From: Mycobacterium decipiens
GTDB taxonomy: Bacteria; Actinomycetota; Actinomycetes; Mycobacteriales; Mycobacteriaceae
Direction: 5' to 3'
DNA length: 64,000 nucleotides
NCBI RefSeq assembly: GCF_963853665.1
Contig: NZ_OY970459.1
Coordinates: forward strand, 620,001 to 684,000
Positions 29,088 to 40,298 of the stretch are shown here, piece after piece (the first letter of the stretch is position 1; each line of letters begins with the position of its first letter). The position numbers were made by a program, and so were the translations under genes. The notes beneath the pieces are model-generated. The model was not told where the DNA came from. It worked only from the letters and a program-made list of their open reading frames with translations, and made no database searches.

Positions 29088-30219
29088 CTCGGCTGGTGGC
29101 AGGTCGGCTGCCCGAATCGATTTCGCTGGTTCGCCCCGTCCGACCATTGGCGTGGAGTGGGAGTTCGCGCTCGTCGACGCGCAGACCCGCGACCTGAGCA
29201 ATGAAGCCACCGCGGTCATCGCCGAGATTGGTGAAAACCCGCGGGTACACAAGGAGTTGCTGCGCAACACCGTGGAGATCGTTAGTGGCATATGTGAATG
29301 TGCCGCCGAGGCGATGGAGGATCTGCGCGAAACCTTGGGCCCGGCCCGGCGGATCGTTCGCGACCGCGGGATGGAGCTGTTCTGTGCGGGCACCCACCCG
29401 TTCGCACGGTGGTCGGCCCAGAAGCTCACCGACGCACCGCGTTACGCCGAGCTGATCAAGCGCACCCAGTGGTGGGGCCGGCAGATGCTGATCTGGGGTG
29501 TGCACGTGCATGTCGGGATTCGCTCGGCGCACAAAGTGATGCCGATCATGACGTCGCTGCTCAACTACTACCCGCATCTGTTGGCGCTGTCGGCCTCATC
29601 ACCCTGGTGGGGCGGCGAAGACACCGGGTATGCCAGCAACCGGGCGATGATGTTCCAGCAGTTGCCCACCGCCGGGCTGCCGTTTCATTTTCAGAGGTGG
29701 GCGGAATTCGAAGGTTTCGTCTACGACCAGAAGAAGACCGGCATCATCGACCATATGAACGAAATCCGTTGGGATATAAGGCCGTCACCGCATCTGGGAA
29801 CTCTGGAGGTACGGATCTGCGATGGCGTGCCCAACCTGCGGGAGCTCGGCGCGCTGGTCGCGTTGACACATTGCCTGATCGTCGACCTGGACCGCCGCTT
29901 GGACGCCGGTGACACGCTACCGACCATGCCTCCCTGGCATGTCCAGGAGAACAAGTGGCGTGCCGCCCGCTACGGCCTGGACGCGGTGATCATCTTGGAC
30001 GCCGAAGGTAACGAACGGCTGGTTACCGATGATCTCGACGATGTGCTGACCCGGCTGGAGCCCGTCGCGAAATCGCTGAACTGTGTCGACGAACTTGCCG
30101 CGGTCTCCGATATTTACCGCGACGGTGCGTCCTACCAGCGGCAGCGGCGAATGGCCGAGGAACATGACGGCGACTTGCGTGCGGTCGTTGACGCGCTGAT
30201 TGCCGAGCTGGAGATTTAG
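29068..30219 (+). CDS. Carboxylate-amine ligase, YbdK type (Rv0433 homologue)
   Basis: A 383-residue member of the glutamate-cysteine ligase 2 / YbdK family, with [13 protein letters not shown] near the start and GVHVHVGI as family motifs. GTG at 29068 overlaps sodC by 20 bases; no better start is available downstream because the conserved fold begins at once. YbdK proteins form gamma-glutamyl peptide bonds in vitro. Mycobacteria use mycothiol rather than glutathione, so the physiological product is unknown. Strong family match. Confidence 0.9.
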   Translation: MSSVPASSAGGRSAARIDFAGSPRPTIGVEWEFALVDAQTRDLSNEATAVIAEIGENPRVHKELLRNTVEIVSGICECAAEAMEDLRETLGPARRIVRDRGMELFCAGTHPFARWSAQKLTDAPRYAELIKRTQWWGRQMLIWGVHVHVGIRSAHKVMPIMTSLLNYYPHLLALSASSPWWGGEDTGYASNRAMMFQQLPTAGLPFHFQRWAEFEGFVYDQKKTGIIDHMNEIRWDIRPSPHLGTLEVRICDGVPNLRELGALVALTHCLIVDLDRRLDAGDTLPTMPPWHVQENKWRAARYGLDAVIILDAEGNERLVTDDLDDVLTRLEPVAKSLNCVDELAAVSDIYRDGASYQRQRRMAEEHDGDLRAVVDALIAELEI

Positions 30220-30253
30220 CGGTTCGCGGCCTCTGGGGATCTAGGTTTATGTG

Positions 30254-30907
30254 ATGGCCGAGTTCGCGACGGTTGAGCTGGCGATGTTCCCGCTCGAGTC
30301 GGCGCCGCTGCCCGGCGAAGATCTGCCGTTGCGCGTCTTCGAGCCCCGCTACGCCGCACTGGTCCGAGACTGCATGGACACCGCGGATCCTCGCTTCGGT
30401 GTTGTCCTGATCTCGCGCGGCCGCGAGGTCGGCGGCGGCGACACGCGGTGTGAAGTCGGGACGCTAGCCAGGATCACCGAATGCGTGGATGCCGGTTCGG
30501 ATCGCTATGTGCTGCGCTGCCGGGTGGGCGACCGGATCCGGGTGTGCGACTGGCTGGCCGACGATCCGTACCCGCGGGCGAAGGTACGGTTTTGGCCCGA
30601 CGAGCCGGGGAATCCCCTCACCGCTGCCCAGTTGCTGGAAGTCGAAGACCGGGTCATGGCGTTGTTCGAGCGGGTCGCTGCCGCCCGGGGGGTTCGGCTG
30701 CCGGGCCGCGACGTGGTCTTGGGCTACCCGGTCGCGGACCCAGCTGACGCCGGGCAGCGTCTGTACGCGTTGGCATGTCGAGTCCCGATCGGCCCGGCCG
30801 ACCGGTACGCCGTGCTGACGGCGCCGTCGGCGGCCGATCGGTTGGTCTTTTTGGGTGAGGCCCTGGACTCGGTGGCCGCGATGGTGGAGTTCGAGTTGTC
30901 GACGTAG
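30254..30907 (+). CDS. LON substrate-binding-domain protein (Rv0434 homologue)
   Basis: A 217-residue protein consisting of the N-terminal domain of Lon protease (LPLRVFEPRYAALVRD, then a RVGDRIRV beta-rich core) without ATPase or protease domains. ATG at 30254 rather than the GTG 3 bases before. Such stand-alone domains may regulate Lon or bind substrates; no function is proven. It follows the YbdK gene by 34 bases. Confidence 0.9.
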   Translation: MAEFATVELAMFPLESAPLPGEDLPLRVFEPRYAALVRDCMDTADPRFGVVLISRGREVGGGDTRCEVGTLARITECVDAGSDRYVLRCRVGDRIRVCDWLADDPYPRAKVRFWPDEPGNPLTAAQLLEVEDRVMALFERVAAARGVRLPGRDVVLGYPVADPADAGQRLYALACRVPIGPADRYAVLTAPSAADRLVFLGEALDSVAAMVEFELST

Positions 30908-30912
30908 CGGCC

Positions 30913-31380
30913 CTACCTGGTGCGTCTAACCCACTGGGCCTGCACGACACCCACCGCGCCGAGCGCCGCATACGGACCCGTCACCGCGATCAACCGCAGT
31001 AGGGTGACGACCCGGGGGTCGCCGCGCTCCAGCCTGCTCAGCTCGATCAGGGCGTTGACGTTGTCCAGCGTGTCGACCATCAGTCCGATCCGCTGCCAGC
31101 GCCGTCTATTGTGCTCGTCGCTGATCAGATACGCCACCCCGAGCGCGAGCGCGCGGGCTCCGAAGATGCGGATGAGGTACCTCAACTCGGTGGACAGCAT
31201 GCGGTCTGGCACCGCATTCATCCGGGTCTGCGATTGCGGCGCGATATAGGCCGCCGTGCCCAGCAGGATCCGGCCGATCGCTGCCGCGCCGAAAGCGCGC
31301 CGCAGGACCAGCGGCTGGGAAATGGGGCTCTGCGCGGTAGCGGATTCGATGCTCATAGTCGCAGTCTTGGCCGTGGACAT
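30913..31380 (-). CDS. Membrane protein, DUF4267-like
   Basis: A 155-residue protein with weak hydrophobic segments around residues 33-48, 74-86 and 125-145 and a charged middle. ATG at 31380. It is divergent from the XRE regulator at 31442, with 61 bases between them, so the regulator may control it. I recall no gene of this kind here in H37Rv. Function unknown. Confidence 0.6.
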   Translation of the reverse strand: MSTAKTATMSIESATAQSPISQPLVLRRAFGAAAIGRILLGTAAYIAPQSQTRMNAVPDRMLSTELRYLIRIFGARALALGVAYLISDEHNRRRWQRIGLMVDTLDNVNALIELSRLERGDPRVVTLLRLIAVTGPYAALGAVGVVQAQWVRRTR

Positions 31381-31441
31381 AACCGTGTCGATTACCTATG
31401 AGGTAGTGGGTCCGGCTCCGCTACGGCGATAGATTCCGAAG

Positions 31442-32284
31442 ATGGCCAGAATGTTTGCGGGAGCAGCCGTGCGGGAGTGGCGCACTCGTCGGCGGTTGAG
31501 CCAACTGGCACTGGCGCACCAGGTCGGAGTCTCGCCGCGCCATATCAGTTTCGTGGAGACCGGTCGCGCGAACGCCAGCCGGAACCTGCTGCTCGGGATC
31601 GGTGAGTCGCTCGACCTGCCGCTTAGCGCGCGTAACCGACTGCTGCTCGCCGGTGGCTACGCGCCCGCCTTTAGCGAACACACCCTGGACGCCGAGCGGA
31701 TGAGGCCGGTGAAGGCCGCCGTCGACGCCGTGCTCTCCGGGCACGCCCCCTATCCGGCCATCGTCACCGACGCCTGCTGGAATCTGGTCGCTGCCAACGT
31801 TGGTTGCCACGTCCTGGTCGAGGGGGTCGACCCAACACTGGTGTCCAGGCCGATCAACGTGATGAGGTTGTGCCTGCACCCAAGGGGATTGGCGCCACGG
31901 CTGCTCAACCATGCCGAAGTGCACTCGGCGATCCTGCGCCGGATCCGGCGGCATGTCGAAGCCACCGCGGCACCCGATATTTGCCGGCTCTACGAGGAGT
32001 TGTCGGGATATCCCGCACCCCGGGAGCATGCAACCCAGCAACCAACCCAGCTGTATGTACCGTTCCGATTGGCCACCCTCGACGGGGTCGAACTGCGGTT
32101 CGTCAACACCATCGCGACGTTCGGCAGCCCGCTGGACATCTGTGTGGAGAGCCTGGCCATGGAGTCCTTTTATCCGGCCGACAGCTCCACCGCTGAGCAC
32201 CTGCGCGGTCTCGACAACGGTCGGCGGCTGCGCGCCATTGCCGACCAATATCCGCAATTGCTCGGCTTCATCAGCGGTCAATAG
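31442..32284 (+). CDS. XRE/MmyB-type transcriptional regulator
   Basis: A 280-residue regulator: N-terminal cro/CI HTH (VREWRTRRRLSQLALAHQVG then ISFVETGRANASRNLL, about residues 10-50) and a C-terminal MmyB-like ligand domain with the characteristic INVMRLCLHPRGLAPRLLNH. Proteins of this family bind fatty-acid-like ligands and control nearby membrane or redox genes. It is divergent from the 155-residue membrane protein. I do not recall it at this locus in H37Rv. Confidence 0.84.
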   Translation: MARMFAGAAVREWRTRRRLSQLALAHQVGVSPRHISFVETGRANASRNLLLGIGESLDLPLSARNRLLLAGGYAPAFSEHTLDAERMRPVKAAVDAVLSGHAPYPAIVTDACWNLVAANVGCHVLVEGVDPTLVSRPINVMRLCLHPRGLAPRLLNHAEVHSAILRRIRRHVEATAAPDICRLYEELSGYPAPREHATQQPTQLYVPFRLATLDGVELRFVNTIATFGSPLDICVESLAMESFYPADSSTAEHLRGLDNGRRLRAIADQYPQLLGFISGQ

Positions 32285-32317
32285 ACCGTTGCGAATCGCT
32301 GAGATTGCGCCCGCAAC

Positions 32318-34507
32318 TCACCTGACGTTGGCTCCAAACGCGCGTAGCGACTCCACCTGGAGCGGATCCAGCGAGGGGCGCACGGTTTCACCAGCGGCCG
32401 CCAGGTCGGCGGCGGTGACGTCGGCGGCATCGATGGAACGCCGCATCGCGGTAAGTGCGGCTTCGCGCAGCAGCGCCACACAGTCGGCGGCGCTATAGCC
32501 ATCGAGTCCGGCCGCCACCTCGTCCAGGTCGACATCGGGGCTCAGCGGGATCGACTTGCCCGCGGTGCGCAGTATTTCGCGGCGCGCGGCGGCGTCGGGC
32601 GGCTCGACGAACACCAGCCGTTCCAGCCGCCCCGGGCGCAGCAGCGCCGGGTCGATCAGATCGGGTCGGTTGGTCGCGCCCAGCACGACGACATCGCGTA
32701 GCGGGTCGATGCCGTCGAGCTCGGTCAGCAGTGCGGCCACCACCCGATCGGAAACCCCCGAGTCGAAGCTCTGCCCGCGCCGCGGCGCTAGAGCGTCCAG
32801 CTCATCGAGGAACACCAGTGACGGTGCGGAGTCGCGGGCCCGCCGGAACAACTCGCGGACCGCCTTCTCCGAGGAGCCCACCCACTTGTCCATCAGCTCG
32901 GACCCTTTGACGGCATGCACGCTCAGCTGTCCGGTGCTGGCCAGCGCGCGGACCACAAAGGTCTTGCCGCAGCCGGGCGGGCCGTACAACAACACCCCGC
33001 GCGGTGGGTCGACGCCCAACCGGGCGAAGGTGTCGGGATGCTGCAGCGGCCACAGCACCGCCTCGGTCAGTGCTTGTTTGGCCGCGGCCATGTCACCGAC
33101 ATCGTCGAGTGTCACGCTGCCCACGGTGACCTCCTCGCTGGCCGAGCGGGACAGCGGCCGGATCACGGTCAACGCCCCCAGCAGATCGTCCTGCTGCAGC
33201 GTCGGTGGCTGGCCGTCCGCGCTGGCTCGAGACGCTGCCCGCAGCGCCGCCTCTCGCACCAGCGCCGCCAGGTCGGCGACGACGAAACCCGGTGTGCGGC
33301 CGGCGATCTCGTCGAGATCGAGGTCTCTGGTGGGAACCGGCTTCAGCAGCGTCTCCAGTAGCGACTTGCGGGTGGCAGCGTCGGGCAGCGGTAGGCCGAT
33401 CTCCCGGTCGCACAATTCGGGGGAGCGCAGCCGGGCGTCAAGCTGATCGGGTCGCGCGGAGGTGGCGATCAACGCCACGCCGTCGGTGTCCACCGCGGTA
33501 CGCAGCTCGGCCAGGATCAGGGCGGCCACCGGCTCGGCGGTGGCCGGCAGCAGGGCATCGACGTCGGTGATCAGCAACACGCCGCCCTCGTGGCGAACTG
33601 TCTGCACCGCCGAGGCCACGACGCTGAGCCGGTCATCGGCGGCCAGTGCTCCGATCTCCGGACCGTCCAGTTTCACTAGCCTGCGGCCGTCGCACACCGC
33701 GCGCACCAGCGTCACCTTGCCCACGCCGGCCGGACCCGACACCAGCACCCCCAGATTGGTGGTAGCGCCCAGGGTCTTCAGGAGGTGCGGCTCATCGAGG
33801 GCAAGCTTGAGCCATTCGGTGAGCTTGGCGGCCTGCGGCTGGGCGCCCTTGAGGTCCTCGACCTGGATCTGCGGACTCGAGATGCTCACCTGCTGGGCCG
33901 CCGACGTCCCCGCGGCGGCCCCGACACCGGTGCCCCAGGTGACCAGTGAGTTGGGCTGCACACTGACCGGTCCCTCGGGGTCGACGCTAGTCACGGTCAG
34001 CAGCTCCGATGTCCAGCTGATCCCGACCGCGGCGGCCAACGCCCGGCTGGCGGCGGAGGTGGACGTGCCGGGGCCCAAATCGCGGGGCAGCAGCGATACC
34101 GCGTCGCCGACGGTCATCACCTTGCCGAGCAAGGCCTGCCGCAGGGTGACCGATGGAACCGACTGGGTGGTCAGCGTCGAGCCGCTCAGCGTCACCGATC
34201 GCGCTCCGTAGACGGTGACCGCGCTGACGATCACCTCGGTGCCTTCGCGCAGACCCGCATTGGACAGTGTGACGTCGTCGAGCAACACCGTCCCGACGGG
34301 AGTATCCGCCGTCGCCAGGCCGGCCACCGCCGCGGTCGTCCGCGAGCCGGTCAGCGACACCGCGTCCCACTCGCGGATGCCAAGGGCGGCAACGGCATTG
34401 GGGTGCAACCGAACGACGCCACGACGTGAGTCGACGGCTGATGTGTTCAGTCGGGCAGTGAGCGGTAGCGAAGGAGCCGCCCCGGGATTGGAGCCGGGGT
34501 CAGTCAC
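32318..34507 (-). CDS. Cdc48/VCP-like double AAA ATPase (Rv0435c homologue)
   Basis: A 729-residue protein with a Cdc48-N-like barrel domain (about 1-210) and two AAA modules. D2 is complete: GPPGCGKT (509-516) and Walker B LVFLDELDAL (Glu at 569), with arginine fingers. D1 is degenerate: Walker A is GPAGVGKV (V265 after the Lys) and Walker B is LLITDVDAL, lacking the catalytic Glu. GTG at 34507 overlaps the pssA stop as GTGA and matches the M. tuberculosis length. Actinobacterial homologues are thought to remodel proteins, though the substrate here is unknown. Confidence 0.92.
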   Translation of the reverse strand: MTDPGSNPGAAPSLPLTARLNTSAVDSRRGVVRLHPNAVAALGIREWDAVSLTGSRTTAAVAGLATADTPVGTVLLDDVTLSNAGLREGTEVIVSAVTVYGARSVTLSGSTLTTQSVPSVTLRQALLGKVMTVGDAVSLLPRDLGPGTSTSAASRALAAAVGISWTSELLTVTSVDPEGPVSVQPNSLVTWGTGVGAAAGTSAAQQVSISSPQIQVEDLKGAQPQAAKLTEWLKLALDEPHLLKTLGATTNLGVLVSGPAGVGKVTLVRAVCDGRRLVKLDGPEIGALAADDRLSVVASAVQTVRHEGGVLLITDVDALLPATAEPVAALILAELRTAVDTDGVALIATSARPDQLDARLRSPELCDREIGLPLPDAATRKSLLETLLKPVPTRDLDLDEIAGRTPGFVVADLAALVREAALRAASRASADGQPPTLQQDDLLGALTVIRPLSRSASEEVTVGSVTLDDVGDMAAAKQALTEAVLWPLQHPDTFARLGVDPPRGVLLYGPPGCGKTFVVRALASTGQLSVHAVKGSELMDKWVGSSEKAVRELFRRARDSAPSLVFLDELDALAPRRGQSFDSGVSDRVVAALLTELDGIDPLRDVVVLGATNRPDLIDPALLRPGRLERLVFVEPPDAAARREILRTAGKSIPLSPDVDLDEVAAGLDGYSAADCVALLREAALTAMRRSIDAADVTAADLAAAGETVRPSLDPLQVESLRAFGANVR

Positions 34508-35364
34508 AACCGTCGACCTGGCTTGCGCAGCCCCAGCCGCGCCATCGACCGCCGGTAGGGATGCGCCCGGCGGTTCGCGCGCCGTAGGGCTCGTCGTTGC
34601 TTGGGTTTGTCGTCCCATACTTCCGGGTGTCGGGCAAGCCAGCGTTGGCTGCGCACCGCGAACGGGATATGGCATACGTAGGCGATAATGATCACCCAGA
34701 TCAACAGGTAGGGGGCCAGGACCGCCGCCGCCGCGCAAATCGCCAGCACCGCCAGCAGCGCGGCCGCGTAGTTGGGCGGCACCGATACGGCGTGCATCTT
34801 TTTCATCGGGATCCCGCTGACCATGAGTATCGACGTGCCCGTCACCCAAAAGCTGAGGAACCACACCGAGGTCCACCAGCCTTCGCCGAACTGCATTTTT
34901 AGGGCCAACAGACCGATCATGGAAATCGCGCCGGCCGGCGCGGGCATCCCGACGAAGAATTCATGCGCGTAGCCGGGCTGGGTTCCGTCATCCTGCAGCG
35001 CGTTGAACCGCGCCAGCCGTAACACCACGCACACCGCGTAAAGCAGCACCACCACCCAACCGACTGGCCACGTCGACAACATGGACACGTAAAGCACCAA
35101 CGCCGGCGTCACGCCGAAGTTCACCGCGTCGGCCAGCGAGTCGATTTCCGCGCCCATCCGCGACTGGGCGTCCAGAATGCGGGCCACTCGGCCGTCCAGC
35201 CCGTCGAGGATGGCCGCTGCGGCGATCAGCGCCATCGCAGCCCTCGGCTGGTTCTCCAGCGCGAACTTGATCGAGGTCAGTCCCGCGCAAATGGACAGCA
35301 CTGTCATCGCGCTGGGCAGAATCTGCAGGTTTACCGGTCGCCTGCCGCGGGGCTTGCGGATCAT
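34504..35364 (-). CDS. pssA: PssA, CDP-diacylglycerol-serine phosphatidyltransferase
   Basis: Makes phosphatidylserine from CDP-diacylglycerol and serine at the membrane. The 286-residue protein has the CDP-alcohol phosphotransferase motif [20 protein letters not shown] followed by IDSLAD, with four of its aspartates visible. There are at least six hydrophobic segments and a basic C-terminal tail. ATG at 35364 overlaps the psd stop (ATGA); an upstream ATG at 35370 is 2 codons longer. Acts with psd to supply phosphatidylethanolamine. Confidence 0.93.
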   Translation of the reverse strand: MIRKPRGRRPVNLQILPSAMTVLSICAGLTSIKFALENQPRAAMALIAAAAILDGLDGRVARILDAQSRMGAEIDSLADAVNFGVTPALVLYVSMLSTWPVGWVVVLLYAVCVVLRLARFNALQDDGTQPGYAHEFFVGMPAPAGAISMIGLLALKMQFGEGWWTSVWFLSFWVTGTSILMVSGIPMKKMHAVSVPPNYAAALLAVLAICAAAAVLAPYLLIWVIIIAYVCHIPFAVRSQRWLARHPEVWDDKPKQRRALRRANRRAHPYRRSMARLGLRKPGRRL

Positions 35365-36089
35365 GGACATTCGGCCAGCACGGTCTCGCCGGCAACCGCG
35401 CGCTGGCCGACCTTGACGATCGGGTCCGCGCCCGGTGGCAGGTAGGTATCCAACCGGGAGCCGAACCTGATCAGGCCGTAGGTGTCACCGACGGACAGCT
35501 TGTCTCCGACGTGTGTGTCGCACACGATGCGGCGCGCCACCAGCCCGGCGATCTGCACGGCGACGACCTCGGCGCCGCTGCTCGTGCGGATCCTTACACT
35601 GGTGCGCTCGTTGTCGTCGCTGGCTGAGGCTAGATCGGCTGACCCGAATCGGCCGGGCCGGTGTTGTACGGCGATCACCTCGCCGCTCACCGGGGCTCGC
35701 TGCACGTGGGCGTCCAATATCGACAGGAAGATGCTGACTCGCGGCAGCGGCGCGTCGCCCATGCCGAGTTCGGCGGGCGGGGCCGCGGCGTCGATCGCGC
35801 AGATCACGCCGTCGGCGGGGGCGACGATGGCGCCGGGCCGGGTGGGCGGCACCCGCGGGGGGTGGCGAAAGAATCCCGCGCAGGCTGCCGCTGCCAGCAG
35901 GCCCGTCCGGCGTAGCCACCGCCAGTCGCGCCCGGTTGCTGCCTGGCCCAATACCCCGGCTGAGGCGACGGCCAGGGCAGCGGAGATGAACGGCCGCCCG
36001 GCCGGGTGCAGGGGCGGAACGGCCGACCGCACCAACGCGAGCAGGTGCGCAGGGCCTTCCTGAACGGACTGGCGGGGGCGTCGTGCCAC
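35361..36089 (-). CDS. psd: Psd, phosphatidylserine decarboxylase
   Basis: Converts phosphatidylserine to phosphatidylethanolamine. The 242-residue proenzyme is of the short (archaeal/Gram-positive-like) type with a membrane-associated N-terminus. The self-cleavage motif is [10 protein letters not shown], where Gly-Ser separates the beta chain from the pyruvoyl alpha chain. GTG at 36089. Coupled to pssA through an ATGA overlap, forming a two-step lipid unit. Confidence 0.93.
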   Translation of the reverse strand: MARRPRQSVQEGPAHLLALVRSAVPPLHPAGRPFISAALAVASAGVLGQAATGRDWRWLRRTGLLAAAACAGFFRHPPRVPPTRPGAIVAPADGVICAIDAAAPPAELGMGDAPLPRVSIFLSILDAHVQRAPVSGEVIAVQHRPGRFGSADLASASDDNERTSVRIRTSSGAEVVAVQIAGLVARRIVCDTHVGDKLSVGDTYGLIRFGSRLDTYLPPGADPIVKVGQRAVAGETVLAECP

Positions 36090-36158
36090 GCGGCTATCTT
36101 ACGGAAGGCGCGTCGCCCGGGACTCCGACCGGGCCCCACGGCACAAGCAGCGGTCCGG

Positions 36159-37385
36159 TTAGCTCAAATCCCAGACCTGCAGCTGGGTTCCGGCGGCCAC
36201 CTCCACGACGTCCTCCGGGATGTCTAGCAGCCCGTTGGCCGAGGCCAACCAGCGCAAATGGTGCGACGCCGGTGGGCCGTAGCTGGTGACCCGACCGATC
36301 TCGCCGGCGTGGGTGTCTAGTACCGCGCGCCGGAACTGCCGTTTGCCCCGCGGCGAGGTAAGCGTTTCGGTGAGCACCGCGGCCCGGTGCGGCCGATAGG
36401 GATCCGGCAGGCCCATGGCCATGCGCAGCGGGGGACGGATGAACACCTCGAAGGACACCAACGCGCTGACCGGGTTGCCGGGCAGGGTGACGATCGGTGT
36501 CCCCGCCACCCGCCCGACGCCCTGTGGCATTCCGGGCTGCATCGCCACTTTGACGAATTCCACGCCGTGGTCGCCGCCCCGGTAGCCAGAGCGCCCGAAC
36601 GCGTCTTTGACCACCTCGTAGGCTCCGGCGCTGACGCCGCCGCTGGTGATGATCAGGTCGGCGTCGGCCGCGTACCGGTCCAGGATCGCGCCGAACTGCG
36701 CGACGTCGTCGCCGGCGGTCGGGGTGGCGACCACGGCGGCGCCGGCGTCGCGGACGGCGGCGGCCAGCATGATCGAGTTGGACTCGTAGATCTGGCCCGG
36801 TTGCAGCGGGGTGCCCGGCGACACTAGCTCCGACCCGGTGGAGATCACCAGCACCCGCTGGCGGGGGAGCACCGACAGCTCGGCCAGGCCCAGCGCCGCG
36901 GCCAGACCGAGCACCGGCGGCGTCACGATCTGTCCTTTGCGGAGCACGGTGGTACCGGTGGTGACGTCCTCGCCCGACCGTCGGATGTGCTTGCCGGGGG
37001 TGGCATGTTGGCGGATCGCCACCGAATCCACTCCGCCGTCGGTGGCTTCGACCGGCACGATGGCGGTCGCACCGGCCGGCACCGGCGCACCGGTCATGAT
37101 CCGGTGTGCGGTCGCCGGTCGCAGTGTCAACTCGTCGGTGCGCCCGGCGGGAATGTCCTCGGCGACCGGCAACACCACCGGGTGTTCCGGTGTCGCGCCC
37201 GACGTGTCCTCGGCGCGCACCGCGTAACCATCCATTGCGGAGTTATCGAAAACCGGCAGCGACAGCGGCGCGACCACGTCATCGCCCAGGACCAGACCTT
37301 GGGTCTGGGTCAGTGAAACCGTGACCGGGCGACCGGCCCGGATCATCTCCGCTACGACCCGCTGATGCTCCCCGACTGACCGCAC
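36159..37385 (-). CDS. moeA2: MoeA2, molybdenum cofactor insertase
   Basis: Inserts molybdate into adenylylated molybdopterin. The 408-residue protein shows the linker domain (VFDNSAMDGYAV), then the MoCF domain with YESNSIMLAAAV and TSGGVSAGAYEVV, and the C-terminal LPGNPVSALVSFEVF. GTG at 37385 gives the recalled M. tuberculosis length and keeps MRSVGEHQ as the N-terminus. It is 69 bases upstream of psd and follows the SDR gene by 7 bases. Confidence 0.94.
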   Translation of the reverse strand: MRSVGEHQRVVAEMIRAGRPVTVSLTQTQGLVLGDDVVAPLSLPVFDNSAMDGYAVRAEDTSGATPEHPVVLPVAEDIPAGRTDELTLRPATAHRIMTGAPVPAGATAIVPVEATDGGVDSVAIRQHATPGKHIRRSGEDVTTGTTVLRKGQIVTPPVLGLAAALGLAELSVLPRQRVLVISTGSELVSPGTPLQPGQIYESNSIMLAAAVRDAGAAVVATPTAGDDVAQFGAILDRYAADADLIITSGGVSAGAYEVVKDAFGRSGYRGGDHGVEFVKVAMQPGMPQGVGRVAGTPIVTLPGNPVSALVSFEVFIRPPLRMAMGLPDPYRPHRAAVLTETLTSPRGKRQFRRAVLDTHAGEIGRVTSYGPPASHHLRWLASANGLLDIPEDVVEVAAGTQLQVWDLS

Positions 37386-37392
37386 CCGGCCA

Positions 37393-38340
37393 TTATCGGT
37401 CGTCGTAGATTCCGAAGCTGACGCCGGTGAGTTCTTCGGAGACGGTCCACAGCCGGCGTTGCAGGTCTTTGTCGTGGGACTGGGCGCTGGATTGGACGAC
37501 CTTCGGGTGGCCGCGCTGCTCGCCGAGACCGTCCGGGCCGTAATACTGTCCACCCTGCGTGGTCGGATCGGTGGCGGCGCGCAGCGTCGGTAGGGCGCCC
37601 ATCTGCGGACTTTGGAAGAGTAACGGCCCGAGGACGGTAGCGACGGGCCGGATAAGGCGCGGCAGATTGCGGGTCAGCTCGGTGTTGGAGCCGCCGGGGT
37701 GGGCGGCGACGGCGATGGTGGATTTGCCCGCCTCGGCCAGCCGCCGTTGCAGCTCGTAGGTGAACAGCAGGTTGGCCAGTTTGGCTTGCCCGTACGCGGC
37801 GACGCGGTCGTAACCGCGTTCCCACTGCAAGTCGTCGAAGTGGATGGCGGCGCGAATCCGGTGGCCCTGGCTGCTGACGGTCACCACCCGCGAACCGGCG
37901 ACCGGCAGCATGTGGTCGAGTACCAGCCCGGTCAGTGCGAAGTGACCGAGATGGTTGGTGCCGAACTGCATCTCGAAGCCGTCCTTGGTGACCTGCTTCG
38001 GCGTCCACATCACCCCGGCGTTATTGATCAGCAAGTCGATGCGCGGGTACGCCGCGCGTAGCGAGTCGGCGGCTGCGCGCACCGAGTCCAGCGAGCTCAG
38101 GTCGAGTTCCTGCAGGGTGACGTCGGCGCGCGAGCTGACGGCGGTAATGCGCGCCAGCGCGGCGTTGCCCTTCTCGAGATTGCGCACCGCCAGCACGACG
38201 TGCGCACCGCTGCAGGCGAGCACGGCGGCGGTGTGGTAGCCGATGCCGGTGTTGGCGCCGGTGACGACGACGACGCGCCCGCTTTGGTCCCCGACGTCGG
38301 CGGCCGACCATTTCTGGGTCTTTTTGCCGTTGGAGGTCAT
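37393..38340 (-). CDS. Short-chain dehydrogenase/reductase (Rv0439c homologue)
   Basis: A 315-residue NAD(P)-dependent SDR. It has the cofactor motif TGANTGIG (about residues 27-34), LINNAGV and the catalytic YGQAK motif with Tyr and Lys. Length and the C-terminal extension fit the retinol/WW-domain oxidoreductase-like branch of the family. ATG at 38340. Substrate unknown. It is divergent from groEL2, with the CIRCE-bearing promoter region between them. Confidence 0.9.
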   Translation of the reverse strand: MTSNGKKTQKWSAADVGDQSGRVVVVTGANTGIGYHTAAVLACSGAHVVLAVRNLEKGNAALARITAVSSRADVTLQELDLSSLDSVRAAADSLRAAYPRIDLLINNAGVMWTPKQVTKDGFEMQFGTNHLGHFALTGLVLDHMLPVAGSRVVTVSSQGHRIRAAIHFDDLQWERGYDRVAAYGQAKLANLLFTYELQRRLAEAGKSTIAVAAHPGGSNTELTRNLPRLIRPVATVLGPLLFQSPQMGALPTLRAATDPTTQGGQYYGPDGLGEQRGHPKVVQSSAQSHDKDLQRRLWTVSEELTGVSFGIYDDR

Positions 38341-38407
38341 GGGCTGAACATACTCACCCGGATCACGCCGCGACGTGTGCCACAACCCGGACGTCGTCGC
38401 GGGGCTT

Positions 38408-38434
38408 CTTGCACTCGGCATAGGCGAGTGCTAA
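38408..38434. promoter_or_regulatory. CIRCE element 1 (HrcA operator) upstream of groEL2
   Basis: Inverted repeat GCACTC (38411-38416) - nine bases - GAGTGC (38426-38431), matching the CIRCE consensus TTAGCACTC-N9-GAGTGCTAA with one arm extended (TTGCACTC / GAGTGCTAA). HrcA is the expected repressor, giving heat-shock induction. Confidence 0.92.
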
Positions 38435-38443
38435 GAATGACGT

Positions 38444-38468
38444 TGGCACTCGCGACCGGTGAGTGCTA
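38444..38468. promoter_or_regulatory. CIRCE element 2 upstream of groEL2
   Basis: Second inverted repeat GCACTC (38446-38451) - nine bases - GAGTGC (38461-38466), with GGCACTC and GAGTGCTAG flanks. Centre-to-centre distance from element 1 is about 35 bases. Two operators suggest cooperative repression. Confidence 0.9.
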
Positions 38469-38490
38469 GGTCGGGACGGTGAGGCCAGGC

Positions 38491-38508
38491 CGTCGTCGCG
38501 CGACGACG
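38491..38508. promoter_or_regulatory. Perfect 18-base palindrome in the groEL2 leader
   Basis: CGTCGTCGCGCGACGACG is identical to its reverse complement and lies between CIRCE 2 and the groEL2 ribosome site. It is not a CIRCE sequence and could be an RNA hairpin or another operator. Confidence 0.45.
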
Positions 38509-38575
38509 ACTTGAGCCGTCCGTCGCGGGCACTGCGCCCGGCCAGCGTAAGTAACGGGTGGCCCCCACCCGGTGA

Positions 38576-40237
<1,662 letters not shown>

Positions 40238-40255
40238 TCCGCCGAATCGATCGCG

Positions 40256-40289
40256 AAAAGCCCGGTCCCCTTGGGGGCCGGGCTTTTTC
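40256..40289 (+). terminator. Rho-independent terminator after groEL2
   Basis: Near-perfect GC-rich hairpin AAAGCCCGGTCCCC - TTG - GGGGCCGGGCTTT followed by a run of T. It starts 18 bases after the groEL2 stop. This is unusually strong for mycobacteria, where such terminators are rare. Confidence 0.9.
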
Positions 40290-40298
40290 GTCCGGGCG

